Assembly: GCF_000018425.1 (NCBI RefSeq) | Contig: NC_010424.1 | Span: 1,178,001 to 1,242,000, forward strand | DNA: 64,000 nt | Reading direction: 5' to 3' | From: Candidatus Desulforudis audaxviator MP104C | GTDB lineage: Bacteria > Bacillota > Desulfotomaculia > Desulfotomaculales > Desulforudaceae | Shown here: positions 9,017-17,291 of the stretch, in pieces | Numbering within the stretch: the stretch's first letter is position 1 | Layout of the letters: every line of letters begins with the position of its first letter | Made by a program: the position numbers and the translations under genes | The notes under the pieces: generated by a model | What the model was told of the DNA's origin: nothing | What the model saw: the letters and a program-made list of their open reading frames with translations, nothing else | Database searches by the model: none

Positions 9017-10186
9017 TTACATTTTCACGGGGATAACGGCTTTGACGGCCCAGTCGCCGTCCTTGACTTCCAGCAGGTAGACCGGGCTCTTGATCGGTTC
9101 CCGGTCGGCACCGAAGGTGATGGTTCCCGAAACTCCTTCCCAATCCGCCGTCAGCTTCAGGGTTTCCTTGAAGTCGGCCGGAGCCGCGCTGTTTGCCGCG
9201 GCGATGGCGTCCGCGATCAGCATCACGGCGTCGTAGCCCTGGGCGGAGAACATGTCGGGCAGTTTGCCGTATTTGGCCTGGTACTTGTTGATGAAGTCCA
9301 GCGTCTTGGGGCTCGCGCCGCCAAGGTCGACGGCGAACCCGGTGTACACCATGCTGCCTTCCACGGCGTCCTCACCAAGTTCCCAGAGAACCGACGAAAG
9401 CAGACCGTCACCGCCGACCATCACGTGGTCCATTCCCTGGCTGCGCACTTCCTTCATGAACAGGCCGCCCTCGGTGTAGTAGCCGGTAAAGATGATCCCG
9501 TCGAACGTTTTTTGCTTCAGGGCGGTAACCTGGGCGGCGAAGTTCTGGTCGCCGTCCTGGATGCTCTGCTCGGCGACGATTTCAACGCCGTTCGCCTGCA
9601 GACTGTCTTTGAAGAGCTTGCTCAAACCGACGCTGTAGTCGTTGTTGGTGGAGGTCACCAGCGCTACTTTTGTCCAGCCGAGTTCTTCGGCTAGGTACTT
9701 GGTCACCGCCGGCGCGCCGACCCGGTCGAGCAAAGTGTTGCGGTAGATGTAGTCACCGATTTCCACCACACCTTCACCCACGGCACCCGCGGAAAGCAGA
9801 ACCACACCCGCACCTTGGGCGATCTCCCCGGCGATCTTGGTGATGCCGGTGGTCGGGTCACCCACGATAGCGACGACACCCTTGGTGATCAGCTTCTGCG
9901 TGACGTTGGCGCCCTCGGTGCCGATGCTGCGGTGGTCGTCTTCCACAATCGTCACCTTCTTGCCCAGCAAACCTCCGGCCGCGTTGATGTCTTCAACGGC
10001 CATCTGCATTCCCTTGAGTGTTTCGATCCCGTAGCTGGCGTGACCACCGGTCTTGGCGCCGAGGAAACCGATCTTAATGGTATCTTCCTGCTTTTCGGGG
10101 GCGGCCCCGCCGCCGCAGCCGGCAACGACGCCAAAGACGAAGAGTAGGGTAATAATGAGCGCAGTAATCCTACTTTTTCTGTACAC
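9017..10186 (-). CDS. livK: Branched-chain amino acid binding lipoprotein LivK
   Basis: Periplasm-side (lipid-anchored) substrate receptor for the Liv importer, 389 residues. The N-terminus is a lipoprotein signal (basic MYRKSRITAL, hydrophobic run, lipobox VAGC with Cys at residue 24). The mature part is a type I periplasmic-binding fold: IKIGFLGAKTGGHASYG, then LIADAIAAANSAAP near the end. GTG start with AAGGAGG seven bases upstream. It is the first gene of livKHMGF. Family members also bind amides or aromatic acids, so the ligand is probable, not proven. Confidence 0.93.
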   Translation of the reverse strand: MYRKSRITALIITLLFVFGVVAGCGGGAAPEKQEDTIKIGFLGAKTGGHASYGIETLKGMQMAVEDINAAGGLLGKKVTIVEDDHRSIGTEGANVTQKLITKGVVAIVGDPTTGITKIAGEIAQGAGVVLLSAGAVGEGVVEIGDYIYRNTLLDRVGAPAVTKYLAEELGWTKVALVTSTNNDYSVGLSKLFKDSLQANGVEIVAEQSIQDGDQNFAAQVTALKQKTFDGIIFTGYYTEGGLFMKEVRSQGMDHVMVGGDGLLSSVLWELGEDAVEGSMVYTGFAVDLGGASPKTLDFINKYQAKYGKLPDMFSAQGYDAVMLIADAIAAANSAAPADFKETLKLTADWEGVSGTITFGADREPIKSPVYLLEVKDGDWAVKAVIPVKM

Positions 10187-10254
10187 CTGTGTGCCTCCTT
10201 AATTCTGTTTGAAGAAAGTGAATACCACCAGGGAAGGCCAGGAACTCATTCTCA

Positions 10255-10286
10255 CCCCCCCAGGCTTCCGCCCCCCAGGCTTTCGG
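10255..10286. repeat. Tandem 16-bp repeat in the livK leader
   Basis: Two adjacent copies, CCCCCCCAGGCTTCCG and CCCCCCAGGCTTTCGG, differing at a couple of positions, lie about 70-100 bp upstream of livK. On the sense strand of livK this is a G-run repeat. It may be slippage or a regulatory site. The 192-bp region otherwise shows no gene and no clear promoter. Confidence 0.6.
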
Positions 10287-10378
10287 CAAAACTGCACAAC
10301 ACAAATCTTTTCAACGGCACGTTTCGGTTTTCCTGCCGGAGTTCCCCATTTTGAACGGTCAAGGGATATAATCCGGGC

Positions 10379-11311
10379 TTAGGTCCGGCGTGCTCCGGCA
10401 GGCGCGGGAACGGTCCTCGGCCCGGCCACCGAGGTGATGAAGACGTAAAGGCCGGTGGCGATCACGGCGCCACCGGCGAGTTGCAGGAGGCCCGGCACCT
10501 CGCCGAAGATGAAATAGGCCAGGGTGGTGGCCCCAACCGGTTCGCCGAGGATGCTCACCGAGACCACCGCCGCCTTTACGTAGCGCAACGACCAGTTGAA
10601 GACCATGTGCCCAAGGATGGTCGGAACCACGGCCAGAGCCAGGAACCAGGCCCAGGTTTGCTGTGGGTAGGGATAAAGCGGGGTGCTCGTGGCCAGATTG
10701 GCGAGAAGCAGGGCTGCCGCCGCAGTCCCGAAAACTACAAAGGTGTAGGTCGCGATGGGGAGCCGGGCCCGCAGGGTCCGGCCGATCAGCACGTAACCGG
10801 CCACAAAGAGAGCCCCGGAAAAGGCCAGGAGGTCGCCGTACAGTGCCGTTCCGCCCATCTGGAAATCGTTGATGCCGATCAGGACGCTGCCGGTCAGGGC
10901 CAACCCGGCGCCGATCAAGGCCCGGGCGGTCAGCCCTTCCTTCAGGAATAGGTAAGCCCCGGTGACCACGAATAGGGGCTGCATGGTGACCAGAATGGTT
11001 GAAGAAGCCACGGTGGTGTAATTCAGGGAGGAAATCCAAACCGCAAAGTGTGCCGCCAGGAGCAGGCCGGCCAGGGCGGCCAGGGCGAGTTCGCGGCCCG
11101 TAGTCTGTTTGAGTTCCCGGCGCCCGGCCCGGTTGAGCGCAAACGGGGTGATCAGCAGTACGGTGAAGGCGAGGCGGTAGAAAGCGATCACCAGGGGCGG
11201 TGCCTCCGCCAGCTTGGTGAAGATCGCCGAGAAAGAAACGGCAACCACCCCGATGATGATAGCCAGGTAAGGATTAACGAACGGTCTTTCGGCTCCCGGT
11301 GACGCCTCCAC
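10379..11311 (-). CDS. EamA/DMT family transporter
   Basis: Ten-helix drug/metabolite transporter superfamily protein, 310 residues, built of two five-helix EamA repeats (about 13-145 and 158-295). Visible markers are VSFSAIFTKLAEAPPLVIAFYRL at the first repeat, and the second-repeat PTILGHMVFNWSLRYVKAA followed by EPVGATTLAYFIFGE. Family members export amino acids and other small metabolites; the substrate is unknown. GTG start with GGGGGG upstream. It lies downstream of a small unknown gene and another EamA gene on the same strand. Confidence 0.9.
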   Translation of the reverse strand: MEASPGAERPFVNPYLAIIIGVVAVSFSAIFTKLAEAPPLVIAFYRLAFTVLLITPFALNRAGRRELKQTTGRELALAALAGLLLAAHFAVWISSLNYTTVASSTILVTMQPLFVVTGAYLFLKEGLTARALIGAGLALTGSVLIGINDFQMGGTALYGDLLAFSGALFVAGYVLIGRTLRARLPIATYTFVVFGTAAAALLLANLATSTPLYPYPQQTWAWFLALAVVPTILGHMVFNWSLRYVKAAVVSVSILGEPVGATTLAYFIFGEVPGLLQLAGGAVIATGLYVFITSVAGPRTVPAPAGARRT

Positions 11312-11339
11312 TCTTTGCCCCCCGTAAGACCGGAATGAG

Positions 11340-11446
11340 CTTATTTATCCTAATGCTCTCCGGAATTCTTGTCTCCCGAATTCCTTTTGTTAAATTCTGC
11401 CGCTTTCTTCTGAATTCTGGATTCTAAGTTCTATACCCTAAATTCT
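11340..11446. repeat. Cluster of degenerate GAATTC-type repeats
   Basis: In about 100 bp there are three exact GAATTC sites (CGGAATTCTTG, CCGAATTCCTT, CTGAATTCTGG) and at least four decayed copies of the form AAATTCTG, GGATTCTA, AGTTCTAT and AAATTCTA. The spacing is irregular. It looks like an old, eroded array of an AATTCT unit between the EamA gene and the 118-residue gene. Confidence 0.5.
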
Positions 11447-11801
11447 AAATCAGTCCCTCTCTCTTCAGGTGCTCGGCGGCGCTCTGGATGGAGCTTACCG
11501 TTCCGGAAATGGCCTCGCCCAGGAGGCGTGACACTTCTTCCGGGCGGTTGATGTGCACCTCCCAAATGGCTTCCTTCACCTTGGTATCGGCGCCCGACAG
11601 GTTGTTGAACCCGGCGAGGGCCGACGCCGTTTTGATTTCGCCCCGGATCTGTTCCAGGAGCCCCTTGTAAAGCCTGATGGCCGGTGCCCGGTCTTTCTCT
11701 TCTATGGCGGCCAGTTCGGCCGACAGATTCCCGGCGTTGATCAGCATCGTTTTGATCATCTCGCCGAAGTGAAAACGGATCACTGCTTCTTTAAGATCCA
11801 T
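11445..11801 (-). CDS. Hypothetical protein, alpha-helical, 118 residues
   Basis: Not recognised. The start at 11801 gives MDLKEAVIRFHFGEM and is supported by AGGGGGG eight bases upstream; the open frame to 11879 lacks such a site. The protein is all-helical by composition, with no Cys, signal peptide or membrane segment: a helix to about residue 30 (MIKTMLINAGNLSAELAA), a central LYKGLLEQIRGEIKTASAL, and a C-terminal VSRLLGEAISGTVSSIQSAAEHLKREG. It sits between two EamA transporter genes on the same strand, but nothing shows that it works with them. Confidence 0.65.
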   Translation of the reverse strand: MDLKEAVIRFHFGEMIKTMLINAGNLSAELAAIEEKDRAPAIRLYKGLLEQIRGEIKTASALAGFNNLSGADTKVKEAIWEVHINRPEEVSRLLGEAISGTVSSIQSAAEHLKREGLI

Positions 11802-11879
11802 TAAGCCGGCCCCCCTTAAAATGCGTTTTTTAGGTATTATTCCATGAATCTGGAACATACTTAATTCATTTATTTTCAT

Positions 11880-12839
11880 TCATTTCTGTGACAAAACGCG
11901 TTCCAGTCTATGCTTGTCTCCCACGGCCGAAGACCCCCGGGTGACCGGCAACGGAGCAGCGCTGCAGGGGACCGTTTCGGCGGTCTTCCAGACCGTGATC
12001 AGCATGCCGAGCACAATCACCGCTCCCCCGATCCACTGGCGTATCTCCAGGGTCTCCCCGCCCCAGAGCCAGGCGGCCAACCCGGCGAAAACCGGCTCCA
12101 TGGTGAAAATCACTGCGGTGTGCGTCGGCGAGGTAAACTTCTGGGCCTTGTTCTGGATCAAAAAGGCCAGGGCCGTGGCCGGTATGGCCGTCGCCAGCAG
12201 GGCGATCTGCACCGACGGCGCGAGCGTGACCGGAAAGCTCTCCAAGACGGGAGCAATCAAGAAGCTGATAAAGGCCACGGTGCCGATTTGGATGATGGCC
12301 AGCAGGACCGGATCCAAACACGGGGCGTATCGGCCCACCAGGATGATGTGCGTGGCGAAGCAGAGCGCGCAGCAAAACACCAGGAAATCACCGTAGCCTA
12401 CCGTGAAGTCTCCCTGAACGGCCAGAAGGCCGAGGCCGATGGTGGCACAGGCTACGCCCAGAACGGCCAGCGGCGACGGCAGGGTCCGGGTGAGCCCGGC
12501 GACGAACAGCGGAACCAGGACTACCGACAGGCCGGTAATGAACCCGGCGTTTGCCGCCGTGGTGTGCTGCAGCGCCACCGTCTGGAAAGCGTAGCCCCCG
12601 AAGAGCGCCAGCCCGATGACGAATCCCGCCGTCAGGTTGGCCCGGTTCACCCTCAGGGTGGAACGCCAGCAAATCAGCGCCAAAAACAGGAAAGCGACGG
12701 TAAAACGGATGGCCAGGAAATAGTAAGGCCCGATTTCGGTCAGGGCTTCCTTGACCACTACAAAGGTAATGCCCCAAACAAAGGCGACAAAGAGAAGAGC
12801 CAGGTCGGCGGTAATCTGTTGTATTTTGGTGGGCGCCAC
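11880..12839 (-). CDS. EamA/DMT family transporter
   Basis: Second drug/metabolite transporter in the region, 319 residues, ten predicted helices in two EamA repeats. The first repeat shows LLFVAFVWGITFVVVKEAL, the second IPATALAFLIQNKAQKF and the family signature FTMEPVFAGLAAWLWGGE. It is only distantly similar to the neighbour at 10379, so a recent tandem duplication is unlikely. The C-terminal 40 residues are polar and poorly conserved. GTG start preceded by GAGGGAAC. Confidence 0.9.
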   Translation of the reverse strand: MAPTKIQQITADLALLFVAFVWGITFVVVKEALTEIGPYYFLAIRFTVAFLFLALICWRSTLRVNRANLTAGFVIGLALFGGYAFQTVALQHTTAANAGFITGLSVVLVPLFVAGLTRTLPSPLAVLGVACATIGLGLLAVQGDFTVGYGDFLVFCCALCFATHIILVGRYAPCLDPVLLAIIQIGTVAFISFLIAPVLESFPVTLAPSVQIALLATAIPATALAFLIQNKAQKFTSPTHTAVIFTMEPVFAGLAAWLWGGETLEIRQWIGGAVIVLGMLITVWKTAETVPCSAAPLPVTRGSSAVGDKHRLERVLSQK

Positions 12840-13083
12840 GTTTTGTTCCCTCGATTCGAAGTACCCTTAAATTCTGGCATTCACACCCGCCAAAGTCAAG
12901 AGAAACATCCGGGCGGTGTAAAACCGGCTCGATTTTGGGCAGGAATCTCAGCCTTTAAGGCGAACTGTGAAAGCTGGGCATTTATGTGCGGCTGGAAAGG
13001 AGGTTAACGAAGCAAGAAGCTTCCATGCGCGCCCCAGTATGACATTCTATTAGCTCGGGAGAAACGAGAGGAGGAAGAAAATC

Positions 13084-13890
13084 TTGCCCAAGATTAACAA
13101 AAAGGTTTTGGCGCTGTTCTTTCTGGTCACCTTTCTGTTCGTGGTCGTCGGTTGCGGCGGCGGCCAGACGACCCCCGCTCCCGCTCCGGAAAAACAAAAA
13201 CTGACCGTTGCGTCCGACACCGCCTACGCTCCCTTTGAGATGCAAGGCGGGCCGGGAGAGCCTACCTACATCGGTTTTGACATGGACTTGATCCGCGCGA
13301 TCGGCGAGGTGCTCGGAAAGGAAGTCGAAATCATCAGCATGGGCTTTGACGGCATCATTCCGGCGCTGCAGAGCGGCAGTGTGGACTGCGCCATCTCGGC
13401 CATGACCATCACCGAAGAGCGGGCCAAAGTGGTCAACTTCTCCGTGCCGTACTACGAGTCCGGCCTGATCACCGCGGTGCGGGCCGACAACAACGACATC
13501 AAGGGTTTTGAAGACCTCGCCGGCAAGAAGATCGCCGTCCAGATCGGCACCACCGGCGCGCTGAAGGCCCAAGAAGTGCCGGATGCCAAGATCTCCACCT
13601 TCAATACCATCGACCTGGCCTTCCTGGAACTGAAGAAGGGCGCGGTCGATGCGGTGATCAACGATGCCCCGGTCACCCTGTACTTTATCCAGCAGGGCAA
13701 CGAAGACGTCAAGGTGGTTGGCGACCTCTTGAGCGGTGAGTTCTACGGTATTGCCGTACCCAAGGGCAAGGAGGACCTCCTGAACCAGATCAATGACGCC
13801 CTGAAGACCCTGAAGGAAAACGGCACTTTCGACCGGATCTACATGGACTGGTTCGGACAGGCACCACCGGACACGATTTTGCAGTTCTAA
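13084..13890 (+). CDS. Polar/basic amino acid ABC transporter, binding lipoprotein
   Basis: Lipid-anchored receptor, 268 residues, of the ArtJ/GlnH/HisJ family (type II binding fold). The signal has Lys residues (PKINKKV), a hydrophobic stretch and lipobox VVGC (Cys near 23). The mature protein starts LTVASDTAYAPFEM, followed by GFDMDLIRAIGEVLGK, with the ligand-binding TITEERAKVVNFSVPYYESG and a C-terminal NGTFDRIYMDWFG. TTG start at 13084 with GAGGAGG nine bases before. First gene of a binding protein-permease-ATPase operon. A close ligand class (Arg/Lys/His versus Gln) cannot be fixed by eye. Confidence 0.93.
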   Translation: MPKINKKVLALFFLVTFLFVVVGCGGGQTTPAPAPEKQKLTVASDTAYAPFEMQGGPGEPTYIGFDMDLIRAIGEVLGKEVEIISMGFDGIIPALQSGSVDCAISAMTITEERAKVVNFSVPYYESGLITAVRADNNDIKGFEDLAGKKIAVQIGTTGALKAQEVPDAKISTFNTIDLAFLELKKGAVDAVINDAPVTLYFIQQGNEDVKVVGDLLSGEFYGIAVPKGKEDLLNQINDALKTLKENGTFDRIYMDWFGQAPPDTILQF

Positions 13891-13903
13891 CAGCCTAGTC
13901 CGC

Positions 13904-13941
13904 CGAATGTGCGTGACACCACCCGGTGTCGCGCGCATTCG
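13904..13941 (+). promoter_or_regulatory. Long hairpin between the binding-protein and permease genes
   Basis: Bases 13904-13920 pair with 13925-13941 to give a 17-bp RNA stem, including two G-U wobbles, around the 4-nt loop ACCC. It starts 14 bp after the binding-protein stop and ends 28 bp before the permease start. No U-tract follows. The position fits an mRNA-stabilising or attenuating hairpin setting the ratio of receptor to membrane subunits. Confidence 0.75.
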
Positions 13942-13968
13942 CGTTTGGCCGCGGTGGAGTGAAATCCT

Positions 13969-14676
13969 TTGCAGGTAATCTTCGACGCGCTACCGCTCTT
14001 GCTGGTCGGCGCGAAACTGACCTTCCAGATCACCGTTCTTTCGGTCGGTTTCGGCTGCATCATCGGGCTCTTTGCCGGGCTTTGCCGCCTGTCGCGCAGC
14101 CGGGTGTTGCGCTACCTCGCCACCGGCTACGTCGACTTTTTCCGGGGCACGCCCCTGCTGGTGCAAATTTTCATGCTCTATTTCGGCATGCCGCAAGTGG
14201 TGGAGATGCTCCAGCTATACCTGCTGAACGAGTACGGCATCCCCAAAATGGTCGACGTCAGCAACGTGTCCCGCTACTGGATCGCGGTACTCGGCTGCAG
14301 CCTGAACAGCGGCGCGTACATCGCCGAGATCTTCCGGGCCGGGGTCCAATCCATCGAGCGGGGCCAGATGGAGGCCGCCCGCTCGCTGGGTATGACCCAG
14401 AATCAGGCCATGCGCTACGTGATCCTGCCCCAGGCCTTTAAACGGGTGATCCCGCCCCTGGGCAACGAGTTCATCGCCATGTTGAAGGACACCTCGCTGC
14501 TCTCGGTGATCGGCGTCGAGGAACTGACGCGCAAGGGCCAACTGATCATCGCCGTGAACTACCAGTCGGCGGCGATCTGGTTCGCGGTGGCCATGATCTA
14601 CCTGCTCATGACCCTGACCTTCTCCCGGATCGTGGACTGGTTGGAACGGAGGCTCAAGACCGATGATCGAGGTTAG
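13969..14676 (+). CDS. Polar amino acid ABC transporter, permease
   Basis: Inner-membrane permease of the HisMQ/GlnP family, 235 residues with five or so hydrophobic segments. The family core is clear: [20 protein letters not shown] near residues 45-64, and the EAA coupling loop [33 protein letters not shown] near 140-172. TTG start at 13969 with GGAGTG upstream. The 3' end overlaps the ATPase gene by 14 bp, so the two are co-translated. Confidence 0.93.
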   Translation: MQVIFDALPLLLVGAKLTFQITVLSVGFGCIIGLFAGLCRLSRSRVLRYLATGYVDFFRGTPLLVQIFMLYFGMPQVVEMLQLYLLNEYGIPKMVDVSNVSRYWIAVLGCSLNSGAYIAEIFRAGVQSIERGQMEAARSLGMTQNQAMRYVILPQAFKRVIPPLGNEFIAMLKDTSLLSVIGVEELTRKGQLIIAVNYQSAAIWFAVAMIYLLMTLTFSRIVDWLERRLKTDDRG

Positions 14677-15385
14677 GGACCTTTACAAGGACTTCAAGTC
14701 CCTGAAGGTGCTTCAGGGCATCAACTGCCGGGTGGCGGAGGGCGAGGTGGTCTGTGTCATCGGTCCCAGCGGCTCGGGCAAGAGTACCTTCCTGCGCTGC
14801 CTGAACCTCCTGGAGGAGCCGACCAGGGGCGAGATTATTATCGACGGCGTCTCCCTCACCGACAAGAGCACCAACATCAACAAGATGCGGCAGAAGGTGG
14901 GCATGGTGTTCCAATTGTTCAACCTCTTCCCGCACAAGACGGCGCTGGAGAACATCATGCTGGCACCCCTCAAGGTGGCCCGCCTATCGCGGACGGAGGC
15001 CGAAGAACGGGCCCGGTCGCTTCTGGAGAAGGTGGGCTTGAAGGACAAGGCCGACAACTACCCCGGGCAGCTTTCGGGCGGCCAGCAGCAGCGGGTGGCC
15101 ATCGCCCGCGCCCTGGCGATGCAGCCGAAAGTGATGCTGTTCGACGAGTGCACGTCCGCCCTGGACCCGGAAATGGTCAAGGAGGTCCTGGCAGTGATGA
15201 AGGACCTGGCGCGCGAGGGAATGACCATGGTGGTGGTCACGCACGAGATGGGTTTTGCACGCGAGGTCGGTGACCGGGTACTGTTTATGGACGACGGGAA
15301 AATCGTGGAAGAAGGTCTGCCGTCGGAGATTTTCACCGCCCCCCGGGAGGAGCGCACCAAAGCGTTTCTCAGTAAGATCCTCTAG
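14663..15385 (+). CDS. Polar amino acid ABC transporter, ATPase (GlnQ/ArtP-like)
   Basis: Cytoplasmic ATPase of the importer, 240 residues. Walker [10 protein letters not shown] is at 34-42, the Q-loop is [12 protein letters not shown], signature [15 protein letters not shown], Walker [16 protein letters not shown] and switch [12 protein letters not shown]. The [10 protein letters not shown] variant (Cys in place of the usual Pro after Glu) is unusual: most family members read DEPTSALDPE; the catalytic Glu itself is kept. ATG start within the permease gene. Confidence 0.94.
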   Translation: MIEVRDLYKDFKSLKVLQGINCRVAEGEVVCVIGPSGSGKSTFLRCLNLLEEPTRGEIIIDGVSLTDKSTNINKMRQKVGMVFQLFNLFPHKTALENIMLAPLKVARLSRTEAEERARSLLEKVGLKDKADNYPGQLSGGQQQRVAIARALAMQPKVMLFDECTSALDPEMVKEVLAVMKDLAREGMTMVVVTHEMGFAREVGDRVLFMDDGKIVEEGLPSEIFTAPREERTKAFLSKIL

Positions 15386-15448
15386 TTCGCACCCGTTCTC
15401 GTTCATCCCTGGTGAAGAATAGGCTGAGACCTCTCCGTCCGGGAGGAA

Positions 15449-15467
15449 AATGGGGTCTGACCCCATT
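15449..15467. repeat. Perfect 19-bp palindrome between convergent genes
   Basis: AATGGGGTC at 15449-15457, one central T, and GACCCCATT at 15459-15467. It lies between the convergent ATPase and siroheme-protein genes. As RNA it would fold into a hairpin on either strand, but there is no long U-tract. It could be a terminator-like element or a binding site. Confidence 0.65.
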
Positions 15468-15498
15468 CTTGCGCGGCTTGTCACAACCGTATTATCAA

Positions 15499-16227
15499 CT
15501 AACGCTTTGACTCTTTTTGGCTTTGCTTTTCCTTCGGCGGCTCCTCGTCCTTCTCCACCTGGTACTGCACCAGCCAGGCCGGGTCAGGCACAAACGGCTC
15601 GATTCCCACCCGGTCGATCACGTGGAGTACCCGCTCCTTCGGCTTGGCCAACGCCTGGTACTTCTCCAGCACAAACTCTAGCACCGCGAAGACCCCTTCC
15701 CGGCTGATGTTCTCCGCGATCACTGTTCCGTGCCGCGGGTTCAGCGTGGAGCCTCTGCCGCCCACGGCGACCTCGTAAGCTCCCCCCTGCCGGGCCCGGA
15801 CCCCGAAATCGGCGCAGTAGGGGTCGGTGCACCCCCGGGCGCACCCGGCCAAGGCCACCTTGAAATCCCGTGGCAGCGGGCGCCCGTAATATTTATCCTG
15901 GATCTCAATGCCCAAGTCCAGCACTTCGGTGATGTTCTTTGGGCATAGGTCTTCCCGCCCGCAACAGGCCTTGACGTTACGGAACGTGTTGCCGAAGGTG
16001 CCTACCCGCCAGCCAAGTTCTTCGGCCGCCGCACAAGCTGCCGCCACGTTTTCCGCCGGCAGGAGCAGCACCAGCGTTTGCCTGGTAGTGAACTTCAGGG
16101 CGGCCACGCCCAGTTCATCCAGCCGCTCAGCCAGACCTTTGAACTGGCCGGGCGTTACCACCCCGCAAGCTCCGACCAACACCAGGGCCTCCAGTCCAGA
16201 TTTCTGTTTGAATACGGCTTGACCCAT
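15499..16227 (-). CDS. Small siroheme [4Fe-4S] nitrite/sulfite reductase-like protein
   Basis: Single-unit member of the nitrite/sulfite reductase family, 242 residues: one ferredoxin-like half domain (about 10-75) and one siroheme/Fe-S domain. The paired cysteine motif is intact: C89-x5-C95 and C129-x3-C133, with further cysteines at 88 and 138. Large sulfite reductases have two such repeats (500 residues or more), so this resembles the low-molecular-mass assimilatory type described from sulfate reducers and methanogens. The C-terminal 25 residues are a highly charged tail. Its partner may be the flavoprotein encoded 88 bp upstream. Electron donor and true substrate are unknown. Confidence 0.85.
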   Translation of the reverse strand: MGQAVFKQKSGLEALVLVGACGVVTPGQFKGLAERLDELGVAALKFTTRQTLVLLLPAENVAAACAAAEELGWRVGTFGNTFRNVKACCGREDLCPKNITEVLDLGIEIQDKYYGRPLPRDFKVALAGCARGCTDPYCADFGVRARQGGAYEVAVGGRGSTLNPRHGTVIAENISREGVFAVLEFVLEKYQALAKPKERVLHVIDRVGIEPFVPDPAWLVQYQVEKDEEPPKEKQSQKESKR

Positions 16228-16314
16228 TCTACTACCCCCTAGAGAAACTTACCGGTCAGTTGACTAGGCTCAATCCTTTGAGAAGCCCGATATACACCGG
16301 GAACTGTTCAAAGC

Positions 16315-17196
16315 TCACTTGCTGCCTGCGGAATCCAAATACGCCACTGCATTCAGCGCGGCCACCTGCCCCTCCCCGACCGACTTGGCCAGTTGGTAAG
16401 GCTTGCCCGTACAGTCCCCGGCCGCGAAGATCCCAGGAATGTTGGTTTCCAAGGCCCGGCTCACCTTGATGTGGTTACCCTCCAACTCAAGGCCGGGCAC
16501 CAGATCTTGCGGTGGGAAGGCTTCCCGAAAAATGAACACGCCTTCCACCGCTACGATCCGTTTGTCCAGTTCCAGCGCTTTGACCGTGCCGTCTGCGCCC
16601 AGGATTCGGACCGGTTTAAGCCCTTTGAGCAGTTCGATGTTGTCCTGCTCGAATTGCGGGGGCTCGGTATGCATGCACACGTAGTAGATCCAGGAACAGA
16701 AACCGGCCATGTAAGTGGCCTCTTCGATGCCTTCCTTCGTGTAATCGATGATGGCCACCGTTTTTCCGCGGAACAGGGGACCGTCACAGGTCGCGCAGTA
16801 GCTGACGCCGCGTCCGACCAGACCCTCCTCCCCCTCCAGCATCCGGGCCACGGCCATCCCCACCGTAAGGATCACCGTGCGCGCCCGGTAAACGCGGTCT
16901 TTGATCGCCAGGCCGAACCCCTCTGCCTCCGGAAAGACGTTAATGACCCGCTTGTTAACCATGGGGATATTGAACTTCCGGACGTGCGCGACAAACTCCC
17001 GATGCAACGCCTCACCGGTAACTCCGGGCCGGCCCAGGAAATTGTCCACCCGCGGGGAACGGTTTATTTTCGAAACACAGAACTCGCCCCCGAAGAGAAC
17101 CACCTTTTTGCGGCGCACCGCCGCGTTCAGGGCCGCCGACAGTCCGGCTGGCCCGCAGCCGATCACCGCCACGTCGTACATTTCTGGCTCCGTCAT
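16315..17196 (-). CDS. Thioredoxin-reductase-like FAD/NAD(P) oxidoreductase
   Basis: Flavoprotein of 293 residues with FAD-binding GCGPAGLSAALNA at 13-25, a redox-active CATC pair at 134-137 (in SYCATCDGPLF) and the C-terminal FAD motif GIFAAGDCTGKPYQL. This is the thioredoxin-reductase layout, but the NAD(P) site between about 145 and 170 reads KTVAIIDYTKEGIEEATYMAGF, lacking the usual GGGxxA, so it may take electrons from another donor such as ferredoxin. A TTG upstream at 17208 lies inside the ribosome-binding site; the ATG at 17196 is preferred. It precedes the siroheme protein gene on the same strand and could serve it or a thioredoxin. Confidence 0.85.
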   Translation of the reverse strand: MTEPEMYDVAVIGCGPAGLSAALNAAVRRKKVVLFGGEFCVSKINRSPRVDNFLGRPGVTGEALHREFVAHVRKFNIPMVNKRVINVFPEAEGFGLAIKDRVYRARTVILTVGMAVARMLEGEEGLVGRGVSYCATCDGPLFRGKTVAIIDYTKEGIEEATYMAGFCSWIYYVCMHTEPPQFEQDNIELLKGLKPVRILGADGTVKALELDKRIVAVEGVFIFREAFPPQDLVPGLELEGNHIKVSRALETNIPGIFAAGDCTGKPYQLAKSVGEGQVAALNAVAYLDSAGSK

Positions 17197-17291
17197 ATCA
17201 CTCACCAACCTCCCGGATTAGATTGTGTCCGCCCTCATTAATGCCGAGAAAGCCACCGCTTTAGTCCGGTAGGCGACAAGCCTCTTTACGC

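Noticed and set aside
10368-10373. TATAAT on the plus strand in the livK-EamA gap
   Set aside because: No suitable -35 and no plus-strand gene follows; it abuts the 3' end of the EamA gene.
10379-12839. The two EamA genes as a recent tandem duplication
   Set aside because: Their sequences are too different along the whole length; only general family motifs agree.
12840-13083. Possible riboswitch upstream of the polar amino-acid receptor
   Set aside because: I looked for lysine, glycine and T-box hallmarks and saw none; there is a spare AAAGGAGG near 12998-13005 but no start codon at proper distance.
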